This document shows, piece after piece, positions 16,980 through 25,763 of a DNA stretch of 64,000 nucleotides. A program made the translations under genes and the position numbers. The stretch covers positions 310,001 to 374,000 of the forward strand of contig NZ_JBLWTL010000001.1 of the NCBI RefSeq assembly GCF_048270095.1, written 5' to 3'. The notes under the pieces are model-generated. The model saw only the letters and a list, made by a program, of their open reading frames with translations. It was not told the origin of the DNA and did not search any database. The number at the start of each line of letters is the position of its first letter. The first letter of the stretch is position 1. The DNA is from Maricaulis sp048270095. GTDB lineage: Bacteria; Pseudomonadota; Alphaproteobacteria; Caulobacterales; Maricaulaceae.

Positions 16980-17813
16980 CTAAACCTTCACGCGACTGAA
17001 GATCAGGCTGTCGCGGACACCGATATGGGTTTCCCAGGCGGCGCGCAAACGCCCCTCGAGCTGGAAGCCAAGCGATTCGAGCAGGCGGATCGAGCCGGCA
17101 TTGTCCGGGTCGGTATCGGCATAGATGCGGCGCAAGCCACGGGTCATGAAGCCATGCTCGACCACCGCCGCCGTCGCCTCGCGGGCATAGCCATGGCCTT
17201 GCTGATCGGGACGCATCATATAGCCCGTCTCGGCCGCATTATTCTTGCGGTCCATCAACACGACCCAGCCGAGCGCGTCCCGGGGCGCGTCCTTGAGCGT
17301 GAGGACGAAGGTCTCCACGCCGTCGCCGCGGATATTCCATCCGAGATAATCGCGAACCGCCTCGATGCCGGCCAGCGGGCCGCGCGACCAGTATTTCATC
17401 GTTTCCGGATCGGTCAGGGCCGGCAAGAAGGCCTCGCAATCCTCTGTCACCATCGGGCGCAAGAGCAGGCGTTCAGTCGTCAGCAGGACGGGTTCGAGAC
17501 GCGGGGTTGGCGCGGTCAGGGCATCATCGGTGAGGGTGAGGCGAATCTCGTCGAACCGCTCCTCGATACAGGCCTGCATGGTCTTGAAACAGTCCCGGGA
17601 GAACCAGTCCTGGTCGGCAAAACAGGCCTTGCGCGTCGCTTCCGATGGCCACAACGCATAGGACCAGAACAGACCGTCCTCGCCTTCGTGCAGGCGCGCA
17701 CCATAGGATTTGCAAGCCTGGTGGATCAGGCGCGTGCCTTCGGCCCAGGCGGCGCGGAATTCAGTCTCGCGACCGGGCTTGAGACGCCAGCGGTAGAGGA
17801 TGGCGGCGGTCAT
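16980..17813 (-). CDS. Antibiotic-monooxygenase-like domain fused to GNAT acetyltransferase
   Basis: ATG 17813 starts a 277-residue protein. Residues 1-95 (AAILYRWRLKPGRETEFRAA, then FWSYALWPSEATR) look like a ferredoxin-like ABM domain. Residues 105-277 form a RimJ/RimL-type GNAT domain with LTTERLLLRPM, the acetyl-CoA loop region RPDQQGHGYAREA and NAGSIRLLESLGFQLEGRL. It probably acetylates an amine or a protein N-terminus; the substrate is unknown. The gene begins one base after the stop of the AT-rich DUF2971 gene and has no visible ribosome-binding site of its own. Confidence 0.87.
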   Translation of the reverse strand: MTAAILYRWRLKPGRETEFRAAWAEGTRLIHQACKSYGARLHEGEDGLFWSYALWPSEATRKACFADQDWFSRDCFKTMQACIEERFDEIRLTLTDDALTAPTPRLEPVLLTTERLLLRPMVTEDCEAFLPALTDPETMKYWSRGPLAGIEAVRDYLGWNIRGDGVETFVLTLKDAPRDALGWVVLMDRKNNAAETGYMMRPDQQGHGYAREATAAVVEHGFMTRGLRRIYADTDPDNAGSIRLLESLGFQLEGRLRAAWETHIGVRDSLIFSRVKV

Positions 17814-17814
17814 T

Positions 17815-18768
17815 TTATTGTGTGAGTCTAGTAAATGGAATTGATGAGCCAGAAACCTTGGCTTTACATCCATGTTTCGCCAACAACATTTCGGCAGATC
17901 GTATTCGGCGCCCCTGTTGTGGGTGTGGGCCCACCACCACACGTCGAAGTAGCTTGCACGTCTTGCCCGCAAGGATTCTCAGATACGGAGTCAACGTTCC
18001 TCCACGGTTGTAAAAATTGACGAAACTCGAACCCTCATCAAGCGGTTTCATGTGAAAGGAACCGACACGCCATTCATTTTCTTCAGAAAAGTGCAAATTT
18101 TTGTATTGCAAACATGATTTCATAACTTGAAGGGCGACTTGAATACCTGCCAACCCTATTACTGACCTCTTATCGTTTAAATTAAATGGCCCCATATCAA
18201 ATAAATTCTTGTCCAATATTGACTGACGTTGAGATATCGACGCTGTTTTGTAGAAAGATTTTTGCAATTCACGTTCGATTTTAGTGTTGTCTACGTATTT
18301 GACGTCAGTTGTAAATGAAAACGATTCCGTTTCTGATAGGCCCTGCAGTTTGTTAATAATTTCATCTTTAAAAAATTCAAGTGCATAGCCGCCATCATTG
18401 GAATATCCGCGCCATTGACTTAGTAATCCGTTATAATATTGATACATATTTTGTATTTTACAAAAACTTGTGAGATAAGCATTTAGAAATTGATCTGGGT
18501 TTCTGACGATCCCCAACTGTAAAATCTGCCAGTTCGTTTGACTTAGTGTTACAATGATTTTGCCGTCTTTTTCTTCGATCAAATTGTCGGAATCTGCCTC
18601 AACATCACTGTTCAGTGAAAGCCTTGAAATAGCATCCAAATACGATCTCAACTCACTCGAGTCGTTGGTGTACTCAAAGTGAGTGGCCCTCAGATGGTCG
18701 CCCTCAATGATGCCAAGAAATCCAGCGCCATTGGTGAAGTGAAGCACTCTGTCGCTGAGCTTCTTCAT
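17815..18768 (-). CDS. DUF2971-like protein in AT-rich DNA
   Basis: A 317-residue protein with the DUF2971 pattern: LHFTNGAGFLGIIEGDHLRA, TNDSSELRSYL, SFCKIQNMYQYYNGLLSQWRGYSNDGGYALEF, and a late ENEWRV with RRVVVGPHPQQGRR. The function is unknown; members are patchily distributed and often sit in defence islands. Base composition is far more AT-rich than its neighbours (many TTT, AAA and ATT codons), a sign of transfer. It sits 6 bases after rlmN and 1 base before the GNAT gene with no junction repeats visible, so the insertion is now part of a compact operon. Confidence 0.82.
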   Translation of the reverse strand: MKKLSDRVLHFTNGAGFLGIIEGDHLRATHFEYTNDSSELRSYLDAISRLSLNSDVEADSDNLIEEKDGKIIVTLSQTNWQILQLGIVRNPDQFLNAYLTSFCKIQNMYQYYNGLLSQWRGYSNDGGYALEFFKDEIINKLQGLSETESFSFTTDVKYVDNTKIERELQKSFYKTASISQRQSILDKNLFDMGPFNLNDKRSVIGLAGIQVALQVMKSCLQYKNLHFSEENEWRVGSFHMKPLDEGSSFVNFYNRGGTLTPYLRILAGKTCKLLRRVVVGPHPQQGRRIRSAEMLLAKHGCKAKVSGSSIPFTRLTQ

Positions 18769-18774
18769 AGCTGA

Positions 18775-19950
18775 CTAACCTTCCGCCAGCCGCTGTTTCT
18801 TCAATTCGCTCGCCTTCACCTTTTTGCTTTCCGACCGCAATTGTCCGCAGGCGGCGAAGATATCGCGGCCGCGCGGGGTGCGGATCGGGGAGGCATAGCC
18901 GGCCTTGTTGACGAGGTCGGCGAAGGCCACGATTTGCGGCCAGTCCGAGCATTCATAGGGGCTGTTGGGCCAGGGATTGAAAGGGATGAGATTGATCTTG
19001 GCCGGCACGCCCTTGAGCAGTTTCACCAGGGCGCGCGCTTCGGCGAGGCTGTCATTGACGCCCTTCAGCATCACGTATTCGAAGGTGATGCGGCGTGAAT
19101 TATTGAGGCCCGGATAGGCGCGGATCGCGTCCATCAGCGCTTTGAGCGGGTATTTCTTGTTCAGTGGCACCAGCTCGTCGCGCAGTGCGTCATTGGTGGC
19201 GTGAAGCGAGATCGCCAGCATGGTGTTGGTGCGGGTGCCAAGCTCGGCAATTTTCGGCACCACGCCCGAGGTCGACACCGTGATCCGGCGGCGGCCGATG
19301 GCCATGCCTTCGGGATCGGAGATGGTGTCGATCGAATCGGAGACATGGTCGAGATTATACAAGGGCTCGCCCATGCCCATGAAGACGATATTGGTGACCT
19401 TGCGATCATCATTCGAGCTCGGCCATTCGGCCAGGTCATCGCGCGCGATCATCACCTGGGCAACGATTTCGGCGGCGGTGAGATTGCGCACCAGGGCCTG
19501 GGTCCCGGTATGGCAGAAGGTGCAATTGAGCGTGCAGCCAACCTGGCTCGATACGCATAGCGCGCCTGAGCGGGCGACATCGGGAATGAAGACGGTTTCG
19601 CATTCGACGCCGGGCGCCAGCTCGATCAGGTATTTGCGGGTGCCATCGGTGGAGACAAGCCGCTCGAGTATTCGCGGCCGGTCGAGTGTGTAGTGGGCCG
19701 CAAGACGTGCGCGCGTCTCCTTGTCGATATTCGTCATCTCGTCGAAGGACGTGCTGCCGTAATGATAGATCCAGCCAAACAGCTGGTTGGCGCGCATCTT
19801 GGCCTTGCGCTCCTCGACACCGCAGGCGAGCGCCGCCTCGCGCAATTGCGCGCGCCCCATTCCGGCCAGTGACGGCAGGGCGTGGGGCGTGGACTCGTCG
19901 ATGCGCGGGGCATTGACGTTGGCGGCTGCGATGTTCAGCGCGTGGCTCAT
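18775..19950 (-). CDS. rlmN: Dual-specificity 23S rRNA (A2503-C2)/tRNA (A37-C2) methyltransferase RlmN
   Basis: This radical-SAM enzyme methylates A2503 of 23S rRNA and A37 of some tRNAs. From ATG 19950 it has 391 residues, within the usual range with a modest N-terminal extension. The 4Fe-4S motif is CTLNCTFC (Cys139, 143, 146), preceded by LCVSSQVG with Cys132. GMGEPLYN and ISLHATNDALR follow, and the catalytic C-terminal cysteine is in DIFAACGQLR. In-frame codons up to 19998 add nothing RlmN-like. It is the first gene of the rlmN-DUF2971-GNAT run. Confidence 0.97.
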   Translation of the reverse strand: MSHALNIAAANVNAPRIDESTPHALPSLAGMGRAQLREAALACGVEERKAKMRANQLFGWIYHYGSTSFDEMTNIDKETRARLAAHYTLDRPRILERLVSTDGTRKYLIELAPGVECETVFIPDVARSGALCVSSQVGCTLNCTFCHTGTQALVRNLTAAEIVAQVMIARDDLAEWPSSNDDRKVTNIVFMGMGEPLYNLDHVSDSIDTISDPEGMAIGRRRITVSTSGVVPKIAELGTRTNTMLAISLHATNDALRDELVPLNKKYPLKALMDAIRAYPGLNNSRRITFEYVMLKGVNDSLAEARALVKLLKGVPAKINLIPFNPWPNSPYECSDWPQIVAFADLVNKAGYASPIRTPRGRDIFAACGQLRSESKKVKASELKKQRLAEG

Positions 19951-20040
19951 GATCTTGGATGGACCGTTCAAGTGTTCGGAAGCCGCGCGCAATATCACAA
20001 AAGCGTGGCGTGGCCTAATCGTAACGGACTGCCGGCGAAG

Positions 20041-20550
20041 CTAGCCGCAAAGGCTGGAAACGCGTTGCAGCGCGGCGGTGATGCCGCTGAGCGAGAACTC
20101 ATAGGCGGTGGCGATGCCGTCACTCGTCGTGCCAGTCACCCGCATGGTGGAGCCGCGGCGCATTTCCCGGACCAGGGAAGGCTCATCGCGCAGATTGTCG
20201 AGAAAGGCCTCCTGTCCGTCGACAAACATGTCGAAACGGCTCGATCCGACCCGGATCTGTGGCGGGCTGATGGGGCGCAGATCATAGCCGACCAGCAGGT
20301 TGGGCTGTTCTTCGACCGAGCCGGATTGCCAGGACGATACGAGGAAATAGACATTGCCATGGTCATGGGCGAGCGGCGTGGAATCGCGTGGCCGGCTGAG
20401 CGTATAGCAGACAAGTCCGTCATCGGTTGAGCGGGTAAAGACCCGCCAATCGCTATACTCGCCGCGAAATTCCGGTTCGCTCTGGGCCATAGCCGGCGCG
20501 CCGAGGCCGAAGATCAGTACAAGAGCAGTCAGACAGCGTCGGATGGTCAC
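20041..20550 (-). CDS. Invasion-associated locus B (IalB)-family protein
   Basis: Starting at GTG 20550, preceded by GGTGAGGTG, the 169-residue protein has a classical signal peptide ending in GLGAPAMAQ. A mature domain follows with YSDWRVFTRSTDDGLVCYTL, typical of the IalB family of alphaproteobacterial periplasmic proteins. A longer frame starting at 20649 would place about 33 odd residues before the signal peptide, so the shorter start is preferred. The exact function of the family outside Bartonella invasion is unknown. Confidence 0.82.
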   Translation of the reverse strand: MTIRRCLTALVLIFGLGAPAMAQSEPEFRGEYSDWRVFTRSTDDGLVCYTLSRPRDSTPLAHDHGNVYFLVSSWQSGSVEEQPNLLVGYDLRPISPPQIRVGSSRFDMFVDGQEAFLDNLRDEPSLVREMRRGSTMRVTGTTSDGIATAYEFSLSGITAALQRVSSLCG

Positions 20551-20677
20551 GGCAAACACCTCACCAGGCAAAAAACAAGAATATGCGCACCCTGATGGCG
20601 GTATGATGGCGAGGGTTAAGTCCGCGCTAAGATTTGGCAGATGACGCAAAATTTACCGGGGGAATTGCGTCGCGGCG

Positions 20678-21541
20678 CTAGTCGACATCAACCGTAATCC
20701 TGCCATCGGCATGGACGACTGCGCGTTTCATGCCGGGGGAGTTGAAGGGCTGGGCGATATTGCCATGCCGGTCGACGGCGATCAGGCCGCCTTCGCCGCC
20801 GAGCGCGCCAACCTCATCGATCGAAGCCTGACAGGCGGCGGCAAGATCCAGCCCGCCATAGGCCATCCGCGCCGCCACATCCTTGGCGGTCGCCGTGCGC
20901 AGAAAGTATTCGCCCTGGCCGGTGCAGGAAATCGCCACCTGGCTGTCGGCCCAGGTGCCCGATCCGATCACCGGGCAATCGCCGATGCGGCCTTCCATCT
21001 TGTTCAAAGTGCCGCCAGTCGACGTGGCGGCAACCAGATTGCCGGCGCGGTCGAGTGCGACGCAGCCGACCGTGCCCGTCGCCATGGCGCGATCATCAGG
21101 GGCTGCGGCGGGCGTGTAGTAATCATTGACGCTGTCAACGCGCTCCAGATTGAGTTGCATCCCGAAGGCGTCGGCGCCGCGCCCCGCCAGCATGACATGC
21201 GGCGTGGTCTCCATGACGGCTCGCGCCGCGTGGATCGGACTGACAAAGCCGGTCAGCGCTGCCACAGCGCCGGCCTTGCGGTCGTGACCGGTCATGATCG
21301 CAGCGTCGAGCTCATAGCGCCCGGCCTTGTTTGGCGAGGCCCCCTTGCCCGCGACATAAAGGCCGGAGGCCTCAAGCTGGCGGACGATTTCCGTCACGGT
21401 GTCGAGCGCGGTCTCGCCGGAAGCGAGCATGGATTTGCCCAGCTCGGCCAGTTTGCGCATGTGGGCGATCTGTTCCGGATAGCCGTGGTCGGCGAGGACG
21501 CCGGCTCCACCGTGAAGGACAAGAGCATAGGTGCCGGTCAT
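20678..21541 (-). CDS. Isoaspartyl peptidase / L-asparaginase (Ntn-hydrolase)
   Basis: A 287-residue threonine-type Ntn hydrolase. It opens with YALVLHGGAGVL and carries the self-cleavage site before Thr157 in ATGTVGCVALD, the nucleophile after maturation. GRIGDCPVIGSGTWAD and CTGQGEYFLR complete the substrate pocket. Family members hydrolyse isoaspartyl dipeptides and asparagine, salvaging damaged proteins. The precursor would be cut into alpha and beta chains at residue 156/157. It is divergent from the SDR gene. Confidence 0.95.
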   Translation of the reverse strand: MTGTYALVLHGGAGVLADHGYPEQIAHMRKLAELGKSMLASGETALDTVTEIVRQLEASGLYVAGKGASPNKAGRYELDAAIMTGHDRKAGAVAALTGFVSPIHAARAVMETTPHVMLAGRGADAFGMQLNLERVDSVNDYYTPAAAPDDRAMATGTVGCVALDRAGNLVAATSTGGTLNKMEGRIGDCPVIGSGTWADSQVAISCTGQGEYFLRTATAKDVAARMAYGGLDLAAACQASIDEVGALGGEGGLIAVDRHGNIAQPFNSPGMKRAVVHADGRITVDVD

Positions 21542-21720
21542 GTCGATAGTCTCCAGGCGGTGTCAGGGCAAATTCGGAACCCGCTTTATCACTCGCCGGG
21601 GCGAGGGAGAAGGCGGCAATGCGGCACGCTGCCCCGCTTGCGGACACTGCGCGTTTTCGCTACGCCCGTCCGCAGAGAACTTGTTCGGCGATGTGCCAAT
21701 CCATGCAGGGGAATGAACTG

Positions 21721-22503
21721 ATGAAAATTGACGCTTCAATCGCAGCCATCGTCACCGGTGGCGCTTCCGGTCTGGGCGAAGGTTCGGCCCGCCGCCTTGC
21801 CGCCGATGGTGCCAAGGTCGCCATTTTCGACATGAATGCCGAGCGCGGCGAAATGGTTGCCAAGGAGATTGGCGGTGTATTCTGCCAGGTCAATGTCGCC
21901 GATGAAGCCAGCGTCGATGCCGGTTTTGCCAAGGCGCGCGCGGCCCATGGCCAGGAACGTGTGTTCGTCAATTGCGCCGGTATTGGCTGGGCCGAGAAGA
22001 CGGCACGCCGGTCTTCCTCGACCGGCGAGATCGCGGCGCACAGCTTTGCCGGTTTCTCCAAGGTGATCTCGATCAATCTGATCGGTTCCTTCATCTGTGC
22101 TGCCAAATCGGCCGCCGGCATGATGTCGCTCGACCCCAATGGTGGCTCGGGCCGCGGCGTGATTATCAATACCGCATCGGTCGCAGCCCAGGACGGTCAG
22201 ATCGGCCAGGTTGCCTACGCGGCATCCAAGGGCGGGATTTACGGCATGACCCTGCCGATGGCGCGCGATCTGGCGCGCGAGGGTATCCGCGTCAACACGA
22301 TCCTGCCGGGTTTCTTCGAGACCCCGATCTACCAGCAAATGCCGCCGGAAGTGAAAGTGAGCCTCGCGTCGCATCTGCAATTCCCGCAGCGCTTCGGCAC
22401 GCCGGCCGAGTATGCCGATCTCGTCGCCTTCATGGTCACCAGCGACTACATCAATGCCGAGTGCGTCCGCCTGGATGCCGGCGCGCGCATGCCGCCAAAA
22501 TAG
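21721..22503 (+). CDS. Short-chain dehydrogenase/reductase, HSD10-like 3-hydroxyacyl-CoA dehydrogenase
   Basis: ATG 21721 gives 260 residues and places the cofactor motif VTGGASGLGEG at residues 11-21. FDMN at the end of strand 2 suggests NAD preference. The catalytic residues are Ser153, Tyr166 and Lys170 (YAASK). The segment GVFCQVNVADEASV and the ending are like type-2 3-hydroxyacyl-CoA dehydrogenases (HSD17B10), so a role in fatty-acid or branched-chain catabolism is likely. A longer frame from 21619 lacks a ribosome-binding site and precedes the Rossmann strand. A terminator follows directly. Confidence 0.92.
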   Translation: MKIDASIAAIVTGGASGLGEGSARRLAADGAKVAIFDMNAERGEMVAKEIGGVFCQVNVADEASVDAGFAKARAAHGQERVFVNCAGIGWAEKTARRSSSTGEIAAHSFAGFSKVISINLIGSFICAAKSAAGMMSLDPNGGSGRGVIINTASVAAQDGQIGQVAYAASKGGIYGMTLPMARDLAREGIRVNTILPGFFETPIYQQMPPEVKVSLASHLQFPQRFGTPAEYADLVAFMVTSDYINAECVRLDAGARMPPK

Positions 22504-22524
22504 GCGTCCTCACACGGTGAACTG

Positions 22525-22555
22525 AAAGGGGCCGGGTTTCGATCCGGCCCTTTTT
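22525..22555 (+). terminator. Intrinsic terminator after the SDR gene
   Basis: The stem AAAGGG...CCGG pairs with CCGGCCCTTT around the loop GTTTCGAT, followed by a run of five T. It is 20 bases downstream of the SDR stop codon. Confidence 0.9.
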
Positions 22556-22582
22556 ATGCCCGAACGCGCGCGACAATACTCC

Positions 22583-22597
22583 TGCAACTCATTTGCA
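22583..22597. promoter_or_regulatory. Candidate metal-regulator operator upstream of TonB receptor
   Basis: TGCAA-CTCAT-TTGCA is a perfect interrupted inverted repeat 73 bases before the receptor start. It resembles alphaproteobacterial Fur/Mur-type boxes (TGCAA half-sites). The position fits iron repression of a siderophore or ferric-citrate receptor. Only one site was found, so the call is tentative. Confidence 0.4.
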
Positions 22598-22669
22598 ATA
22601 CGGCTGGACAGGCGGCTCAATGCTCTGTAATTGCGGATCAGTCGCAATGATAGAGCGTTTAGGGGTCTC

Positions 22670-24916
22670 ATGCGTATCGCACTTCTCTCGGCCACCGCGC
22701 TGGCCGCCGTCACGACATCCGCCTGGGCCCAGGCGCCTGCTTCCAGCAATATCCACGCCGAAGTGATTTCGGTCATTGGCCTTGGCGGCGACCCCAATTC
22801 CATTCCCGGCTCGGCCGACCTGCTTGATGCCGAAGACCTCGCCGTCCATGATTATGCCGACATCACCCGGCTCTTGCGGACCGTCGCCGGGGTGAATTTC
22901 CAGGAAGAGGATGGTTACGGCCTGCGCCCGAATATCGGCATGCGCGGCACCGGTCTCGACCGCTCTGACAAGATTACCCTGATGGAGGATGGCGTCCTGA
23001 TCGCGCCGGCGCCCTATTCCGCGCCGGCGGCCTATTATTTTCCCCATGCCGGCCGCATGGCGGGTGTTGAAGTGATCAAGGGCGCGGCTGGCGTTCGCTA
23101 TGGCCCGCGCACCCAGGGCGGCTCGCTCAATCTGTTCTCGACCCCGGTTCCCGACGCGTTTTCGGGCGCATTGGACCTGTGGGCCGGTGATGAGGGCATT
23201 CGTCGCGCCCATGGCTTCGCCGGCGGCATGACCGAGCTGGACGATGGCGTCCGCATTGGTGGCCTGCTCGAAGCCTATCTGGACAGCGCTGACGGATTCA
23301 AGACGATCGATGGCTTCGAGTCGGGTTCGACCGGATATGAAATCGAGGACTATGTCGGCAAATTGCGTCTGGAATTCTCGACCGGCGGCATCGACCACAT
23401 GTTCGAACTGAAGGGCCAGGCCTCCGATGAGGTCTCCGACGAGACCTATCTCGGCCTGACCGAGGCGGACTTTGCCGCGGACCCGTTCCGCCGCTATGCC
23501 GGTAGCCAGCTCGACCAGATGAATGCCGATCACAGCGAGCTGTCGCTGCGCTATCGCGCCGATTTTTCCAACGGGCTGGAAGTGTCGGCAGTTGTCTATT
23601 CAACCCACTTCGGCCGCGACTGGTTCAAGCTGGACAATATCGACCCGGACGGGGCGGGTGCGGCCGGCTCGGTCTCGATCTCGGCCCTGCTCGCAGACCC
23701 GGCCGCCCATTCCGATTCCCTCGACATCATTTTCGGCGGTGCCGGTCTCGTCTCGGCCGATAATGCGTTGACCGTCAAACACAATAATCGCGACTATTCG
23801 GCCGAGGGCATCCAGCTCGAGCTGGCTGGCGATCTGACGCTGGGGCGGACCGATCATGCCTGGCGGGTCGGGGTGCGCGCGCATCGCGATGACATGGATC
23901 GCTTCCAGTGGGTCGAACGCTTCCGCATGGATGACGGTGTCATGGTGCAGACAAGCGTCGATGTGCCGGGCTCCGATTCCAACCGGATCGAAAGTGCCGA
24001 AGCCACCGCCTTCTTCATCCAGGACGAAATCAGTTTCGGCAATTGGATGCTGACGCCCGGCCTGCGCTATGAGCGTGTCGAGCTGCGGCGTGAGGATTTC
24101 GGCAAGACCGACCCGGACCGCACCGGCGCCAATTTGACCGTGCGGACCAATACGGTCGATGCGCTGATCCCGGGATTGGGTGTGCGCTATGATTTCAACG
24201 AGAGCCTGTCTGTATTCGGCGGCGTTCATCGCGGCTTTGCACCGCCGGCACCGGGCACGACCAACCAGGAGCCCGAAGACGCCCGCAATTGGGAAATTGG
24301 CGCGCGATATGGCCGCGAAAACTGGCAGGTCGAAGCGGTCGGCTTCTTCAATGCCTATGACAATCTCATCGGCAGCTGCACCAATTCCACCGGCGGTGGC
24401 TGCACGATCGGCGATCAGTTCGATGGCGGTGAAGTCGATGTCCGCGGCCTGGAACTGACGGGTCGTGCCGATCTCGCGCCGCTTCTGGGACTGGGTATCT
24501 CGGTGCCGGTGCGCGCGGCCTATACCTGGACCGAGGCTGAATTCCAGACCGGTTTCAGCTCGGATTATGAGCCCTGGGGCGTCGTGGTGTCCGGTGATCT
24601 GGTCCCCTACATCCCGGAACAGCAATTCTTCGCCGCCATCGGTATTGATGCCGGACGTTTCGGCGGCGAATTGGCAATGTCCTGGGTTGATGAAGTGCGC
24701 ACGACGGCCGGCCAGGGCGCTATCGCAGCTACCGATCGCATCGAGGCCCACACCGTTGCGGATCTTTCAGCCTGGTATGCCGTCAGCGAGCAGGTGCGCG
24801 CCCGCCTCTCGGTCCGAAACCTGACCGACGAAGTCTATGCGGTAGCCCGTCAGCCGGCCGGATTGCGCCCCGGGGCGCCCCGTGCCGTACTGCTGGGCCT
24901 GTCCGTCAGCTTCTGA
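22670..24916 (+). CDS. TonB-dependent outer-membrane receptor (FecA-like)
   Basis: From ATG 22670 the protein has 748 residues: a signal peptide (RIALLSATALAAVTTSAWAQ), a plug domain (about 45-160, with RTVAGVNFQEEDGYGLRPNIG, RGTGLDRSDKITLMEDG and GVEVIKGAAGVRYGP), then a 22-strand-type barrel ending with the aromatic VLLGLSVSF. Plug sequence and length are closest in pattern to ferric-citrate/siderophore receptors such as FecA. No N-terminal signalling domain is visible, so it does not by itself drive a sigma/anti-sigma pathway. There is no neighbouring uptake ABC operon. An in-frame ATG at 22631 is rejected because it breaks the signal peptide. Confidence 0.93.
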   Translation: MRIALLSATALAAVTTSAWAQAPASSNIHAEVISVIGLGGDPNSIPGSADLLDAEDLAVHDYADITRLLRTVAGVNFQEEDGYGLRPNIGMRGTGLDRSDKITLMEDGVLIAPAPYSAPAAYYFPHAGRMAGVEVIKGAAGVRYGPRTQGGSLNLFSTPVPDAFSGALDLWAGDEGIRRAHGFAGGMTELDDGVRIGGLLEAYLDSADGFKTIDGFESGSTGYEIEDYVGKLRLEFSTGGIDHMFELKGQASDEVSDETYLGLTEADFAADPFRRYAGSQLDQMNADHSELSLRYRADFSNGLEVSAVVYSTHFGRDWFKLDNIDPDGAGAAGSVSISALLADPAAHSDSLDIIFGGAGLVSADNALTVKHNNRDYSAEGIQLELAGDLTLGRTDHAWRVGVRAHRDDMDRFQWVERFRMDDGVMVQTSVDVPGSDSNRIESAEATAFFIQDEISFGNWMLTPGLRYERVELRREDFGKTDPDRTGANLTVRTNTVDALIPGLGVRYDFNESLSVFGGVHRGFAPPAPGTTNQEPEDARNWEIGARYGRENWQVEAVGFFNAYDNLIGSCTNSTGGGCTIGDQFDGGEVDVRGLELTGRADLAPLLGLGISVPVRAAYTWTEAEFQTGFSSDYEPWGVVVSGDLVPYIPEQQFFAAIGIDAGRFGGELAMSWVDEVRTTAGQGAIAATDRIEAHTVADLSAWYAVSEQVRARLSVRNLTDEVYAVARQPAGLRPGAPRAVLLGLSVSF

Positions 24917-24922
24917 CGCCGT

Positions 24923-25447
24923 TCAGTCCGCGGTGGGCCGCTGGATGCTCGGTCCGAGATTGGTCATCACGGCGCGGGCGTCGAAGGCATTCATGTCATC
25001 AGGCTTGGCGCCCCGCCCGAGCACGATTTCGGCGCTCGCTTCATAGCGGGTGATCTCGCGGTAATTGGTGTCATTCCAGAACGGGTCTGCCGCACCGCGC
25101 CAGCCCCAGCGTGGATGGAAATAGCTATAGTGCAGGCCGAATCCAGGCCGGTAGAATGGGTCCGGGCGGGAGCCGATGATCCGCGATTCCACATCGGTTG
25201 CCCGTTGCGCGACGAGGAAGTGATCATAGCCGTTCTCCAGAGTGAGTTCGGCGGCGCGGTACAGGAAATAGGTCTCGACCGTTTCGCGATCGGTCAGGGA
25301 ATTGCCGCTGAATGAGACCCGGAAGCGATTGGATTCAATCTGGCTTTCCTGGAAGCCCCATTGGGTTTGGCCGGCGGCCTGGTAGGGCGTCGGTGTGGCG
25401 CATGCGGCGAGCAGGGAAAGTCCGGCGAGGCAGAGAAAGCGTTTCAT
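24923..25447 (-). CDS. CC0125/CC1285-family lipoprotein
   Basis: A 174-residue lipoprotein with signal RFLCLAGLSLLAAC (Cys15). The mature part has TPYQAAGQTQWGFQESQIESN, FRVSFSGNSLTDRETVETYFLYRAAELT and GYDHFLVAQ, the pattern of the CC0125/CC1285 lipoprotein family named from Caulobacter. The role is unknown. It is convergent with the TonB receptor (6-base gap), and the receptor has no separate terminator here. Confidence 0.88.
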   Translation of the reverse strand: MKRFLCLAGLSLLAACATPTPYQAAGQTQWGFQESQIESNRFRVSFSGNSLTDRETVETYFLYRAAELTLENGYDHFLVAQRATDVESRIIGSRPDPFYRPGFGLHYSYFHPRWGWRGAADPFWNDTNYREITRYEASAEIVLGRGAKPDDMNAFDARAVMTNLGPSIQRPTAD

Positions 25448-25763
25448 GATTCTATCCTTGGTCTGTTTCCCGATCGAGATTCATCAACTATGACGATGCC
25501 CCATAGATTTGAAAGAGCCGTGTTGAAATTCTTGCCCGGGGCCGCTGCCGTCAGGCCGTGGGGGTGTCGCAATAATCCGCTTCCTTGTAGCAGGTTCGGC
25601 GGGCATTCGGTAGCTGCAGCCTGTGAGCTGCCTCTGCCAGCGGCGTCAGTCGCGTCCGCGAGATCGCTCGATAGCGCTGCCGAACCGATCGCCGGAACCG
25701 GCTTGTCGCGCGACCTCGATGATGCGGCCAGCCAATGCCTTCTTTGCGACGCCGGGAATGGCG
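25448..25763. other. Gene-free stretch
   Basis: About 315 bases lie between the lipoprotein and the propeller-protein gene. The frames present (80-177 codons, both strands) overlap the neighbours and show no recognisable family, signal peptide or ribosome-binding site. No hairpin with a T-run was seen. It presumably contains the promoter for the lipoprotein gene. Confidence 0.5.

Noticed and set aside
20551..20649. Longer start for the IalB-like gene
   Set aside because: Would put 33 residues before a clear signal peptide; GTG 20550 has a ribosome-binding site.
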